This document shows, piece by piece, positions 61,989 through 64,000 of a stretch of 64,000 bases of DNA (the stretch's first letter is position 1; each line of letters opens with the position of its first letter). Where the stretch lies: assembly GCF_020215705.1 (NCBI RefSeq), contig NZ_JAIWNB010000001.1, positions 868,001 to 932,000 of the forward strand. Reading direction: 5' to 3'. A program made the translations under genes and the position numbers. This DNA is from Nonomuraea aurantiaca. Lineage in GTDB: Bacteria > Actinomycetota > Actinomycetes > Streptosporangiales > Streptosporangiaceae. Under the pieces are notes generated by a model, which saw only the letters and a list, made by a program, of their open reading frames with translations, was not told where the DNA came from and did no database searches.

Positions 61989-63353
61989 GTGACGGTCTCC
62001 ACGCTGAACGCTCTGAACGCCGCCTGTCCCGATCGGGTGGTCGGACCCTGCCACCCCGCTTATGACGAGGTGCGGCTGCTCTTCAACGGCATGCACGATC
62101 TGCGGCCGCGGCTGATCTGCCTGCCGCGTGACGTCGCGGAGCTGCGGGCGGTGATCCGTACCGCGCGCGAGGCCGGGCTGGTCACGGCGGTGCGCGGCGG
62201 CGGGCACAACGTCGCCGGGTACGCCTCCGTCGAGGACGGGCTGGTCATCGACCTGCGGCTGATGAGCTCGGTGACGGTCGATCCGGGCGAGCGCATCGCC
62301 ACGGTCGGCGGCGGCGCCACCTGGAGCCAGGTGGACCTGGCGACCACCGCGTACGGGCTGGCCACCACGGGCGGCACCTTCGACACCACCGGCGTCGGCG
62401 GCCTGACCCTGGGCGGCGGCCTCGGACACCTGATGGGCAGATACGGCCTGACCTGCGACAACGTCCTCTCCTACCAGCTCGTCACGGCCGCCGGGGAGGT
62501 GGTCGAGGTGGACGCGGAGCGCGATCCCGAGCTCGACTGGGCGCTGCGCGGCGCGGGCCACAACTTCGGCGTGGTGACGGAGTTCCGCTTCCGTACGCAC
62601 CCGGTGGGCCTGCTGTACGGCGGCTGCGTGGCCTATCCGCGCGCCGAGCTCGGCCGGGCGGTGCGCCTGTTCCGCGAGCTCATGCTCGACGCGCCCGACG
62701 AGCTCAACTGCACGCTGTTCCTGAAAAGGTACGGTCCCACGCACGTCCCGGCGGCGGTGATCTGCGTGGCCTACAGCGGCGACGACGAAGGCTACCGGGC
62801 GGCGCTGGAGAAGCGGCTGCGCGGGCCGGAGATCCTCGACTGGCAGCTCATGCCCAGGTCGTACCTGTCGCTGCAGGCCGCGCTCGGCCGCCTGGCGTTC
62901 GGGCTCCGGCACTACTGGAGCGCCCGCTTCGCCGACGCCCTGCCGGACGCGCTGGCCGACGCGCTGGTCGAGCGGTTCCTGGCCGGCCGGTGGCTGGGGC
63001 CCTTCAGGGACGGGATCCTCGTGGAGGCGCTGCACGGCGCGGTGCGGCGGGTGCCCGCCGAGGCCACGGCCGTGCCCTTCCGCGGCGCCGCCTTCAACGT
63101 CACGGGCACGGCCATCTGGGCCGACCCGGCCGCCGACGAGGAGCGGATCGCCTGGGCGCGGTCCGTCTCGGCCGCCGCCGAGCCGTACAGCCGCTGGGGC
63201 GACGGCTACATCAACTATGCGTCCACCGGCGACCGGGCCAGGAAGACCTTCGGCGAGACGGCCTTCGACCGGCTGACCTCGGTGAAACGGCGGCTGGACC
63301 CGGACAACTTCTTCCGCGCCAACTACAACGTCGCGCCCTCGGCCGTCCGCTGA
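61989..63353 (+). CDS. FAD-linked oxidoreductase, berberine-bridge-enzyme type
   Basis: 454 residues from GTG 61989. VAO/PCMH flavoprotein: the FAD-attaching His in TAVRGGGHNVAGYA (about residue 70), the pyrophosphate block GVGGLTLGGGLGHLMGRYGL, and the C-terminal BBE motif GDGYINYASTGD with RLDPDNFFRANYNV. In bicovalent enzymes a Cys follows GGT; here the sequence is GGTFDTTGVGG, so only the His link is expected. Likely oxidises an alcohol, hemiacetal sugar or C-N bond in the neighbouring pathway. Confidence 0.9.
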   Translation: MTVSTLNALNAACPDRVVGPCHPAYDEVRLLFNGMHDLRPRLICLPRDVAELRAVIRTAREAGLVTAVRGGGHNVAGYASVEDGLVIDLRLMSSVTVDPGERIATVGGGATWSQVDLATTAYGLATTGGTFDTTGVGGLTLGGGLGHLMGRYGLTCDNVLSYQLVTAAGEVVEVDAERDPELDWALRGAGHNFGVVTEFRFRTHPVGLLYGGCVAYPRAELGRAVRLFRELMLDAPDELNCTLFLKRYGPTHVPAAVICVAYSGDDEGYRAALEKRLRGPEILDWQLMPRSYLSLQAALGRLAFGLRHYWSARFADALPDALADALVERFLAGRWLGPFRDGILVEALHGAVRRVPAEATAVPFRGAAFNVTGTAIWADPAADEERIAWARSVSAAAEPYSRWGDGYINYASTGDRARKTFGETAFDRLTSVKRRLDPDNFFRANYNVAPSAVR

Positions 63354-63469
63354 GCCGCGTCCACCGGCTCAACGATGCGTCGCCCCCGGGGTCATCACCA
63401 AGTGGACGCCGTCCAGGGCGGCATGACCTTCACTGGTGGGACTCGGGTCCTTCACCGCAAGGAGTTCTC
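63354..63469. other. Short intergenic gap
   Basis: 116 bases between the oxidase and carbamoyltransferase genes on the same strand, ending in AAGGAG. No hairpin with a T-run is seen, so readthrough is possible. Confidence 0.4.
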
Positions 63470-64000
63470 GTGATCGTCCTCGGATACAACGGGTTCGGTA
63501 AGGTCGCCGAACTCTTCGCGCGTTATTACGGGTCGACGGGAATCGACCGCCACATGCTTTACGGCCATGATTCCTCGGCGGCCCTCATGGTGGACGGGGA
63601 ATTGGTCGCGGCCGTCGAGGAGGAGCGGCTCAATCGCGAGAAGAAGACCGCCCGGTTTCCGGCCCAGGCCATCGAATGGGTTTTAAGGGAGGCCGGGAAG
63701 ACATACGAAGAGGTCGATGTCTTCGCGCATTCCTGGCGTTTCTCCCAGGACGTCATGAACAACATGATCGTCGAGATCGTGGACGCCGACGCGCCGGTGG
63801 ACAAGAAATTCGCCAGGCTGCGGCGGCTCGACGACACCTATACCCGGATTTTCAGCCGGGAGGCCATTCTCGCCGACTTCCACGAGCACACGGGACACCC
63901 GCTGACGGCCGAGAAGCTGGTCACGGTGCCGCATCACCTCGCCCACCTGATGACGGGATACCACCTGTCCGGGGGCGGGGACGCGGCCTTCGTGGTCAGC
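63470..64000 (+). CDS. NodU/CmcH-family carbamoyltransferase, 3' end outside the window
   Basis: 177 residues visible, open to the last base. GTG 63470 with AAGGAG five bases upstream. N-terminal signatures: YGHDSSAALMVDGELVAAVE, EERLNREKKTARFPAQAI, and VPHHLAHLMTGYHLSGGG, the YrdC/Kae1-like metal-His motif. Full-length members (~550-600 residues) carbamoylate hydroxyls from carbamoyl phosphate and ATP via carbamoyl-adenylate, as in nodulation factors, cephamycin and tobramycin. A carbamoylated metabolite from this cluster is therefore likely. Confidence 0.92.
   Translation, partial: MIVLGYNGFGKVAELFARYYGSTGIDRHMLYGHDSSAALMVDGELVAAVEEERLNREKKTARFPAQAIEWVLREAGKTYEEVDVFAHSWRFSQDVMNNMIVEIVDADAPVDKKFARLRRLDDTYTRIFSREAILADFHEHTGHPLTAEKLVTVPHHLAHLMTGYHLSGGGDAAFVVS

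Overview
This is 64 kb of high-GC DNA from an actinomycete. The evidence is pervasive G/C at third codon positions, GTG/TTG starts and leaderless genes, a eukaryotic-type glutamine synthetase II, ROK, GntR and Rrf2 regulators, WXG100-like secreted proteins, and an RHS/LamG pair. The gene content fits the Streptosporangiaceae (Nonomuraea-like), but no marker gene here proves the genus. I saw no transposase, integrase, rRNA, convincing tRNA or CRISPR array.

0-13 kb, mixed housekeeping and accessory genes. A gene fragment is followed by a large membrane AAA+ FtsH-like protease with an unusual C-terminal extension. Next come a hemerythrin protein, glnII with a strong terminator, a CehA/McbA-like protein and an aldehyde dehydrogenase. 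Two small genes divergent from a GntR regulator, a second small GntR gene, an Rrf2-MFS efflux unit with unusual palindromes, and a vapBC toxin-antitoxin pair complete the region.

13-35 kb, conflict and polymorphic-toxin island. It contains a decayed Ser/Thr kinase-FHA gene, a LamG/DNRLRE surface protein, and a 2031-residue RHS protein with a lower-GC toxin-like tail and no visible immunity gene. After a phosphoribosyltransferase-erythromycin esterase fusion and an alpha/beta hydrolase comes the most interesting locus. It consists of a WXG100-like small gene, a 1969-residue secreted-toxin-like protein, a small gene in the immunity position, and a convergent AbiEi-type antitoxin gene. The giant protein carries an AbiEii-type nucleotidyltransferase domain in its middle, so a type IV abortive-infection pair appears to have been rewired into a polymorphic secreted effector.

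35-46 kb, catabolism and transport. A protease pseudogene abuts a hexuronate/mannonate operon (ManD, UxuB-like reductase, MHS-type transporter, L-idonate dehydrogenase), which is divergent from its FCD-type GntR regulator. MerR and an APC permease follow, then a PAS membrane protein overlapping a coiled-coil membrane protein, then DinB and APH-like enzymes.

47-50.5 kb, a second WXG/CpnT-like giant toxin gene. It has ADP-ribosyltransferase-like, CHAT-like, phosphoinositide-kinase-like and amidoligase-like parts and is broken by several frameshifts.

50.5-57 kb, a fructose/allose-type ABC uptake operon (binding protein, permease, ATPase, TIM-barrel isomerase, small-molecule kinase). It is controlled by a divergent ROK regulator through a perfect 12+12 bp operator. 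An extra zinc-type adenylate kinase follows the ROK gene.

57-64 kb, probable start of a specialised-metabolite cluster. One strand carries a DegT aminotransferase, a PAPS sulfotransferase, an acyl-CoA ligase and an acyl-CoA dehydrogenase (AliA/AliB-like) as one operon. The other strand carries a berberine-bridge-type oxidase and a NodU-type carbamoyltransferase that runs off the end of the window.
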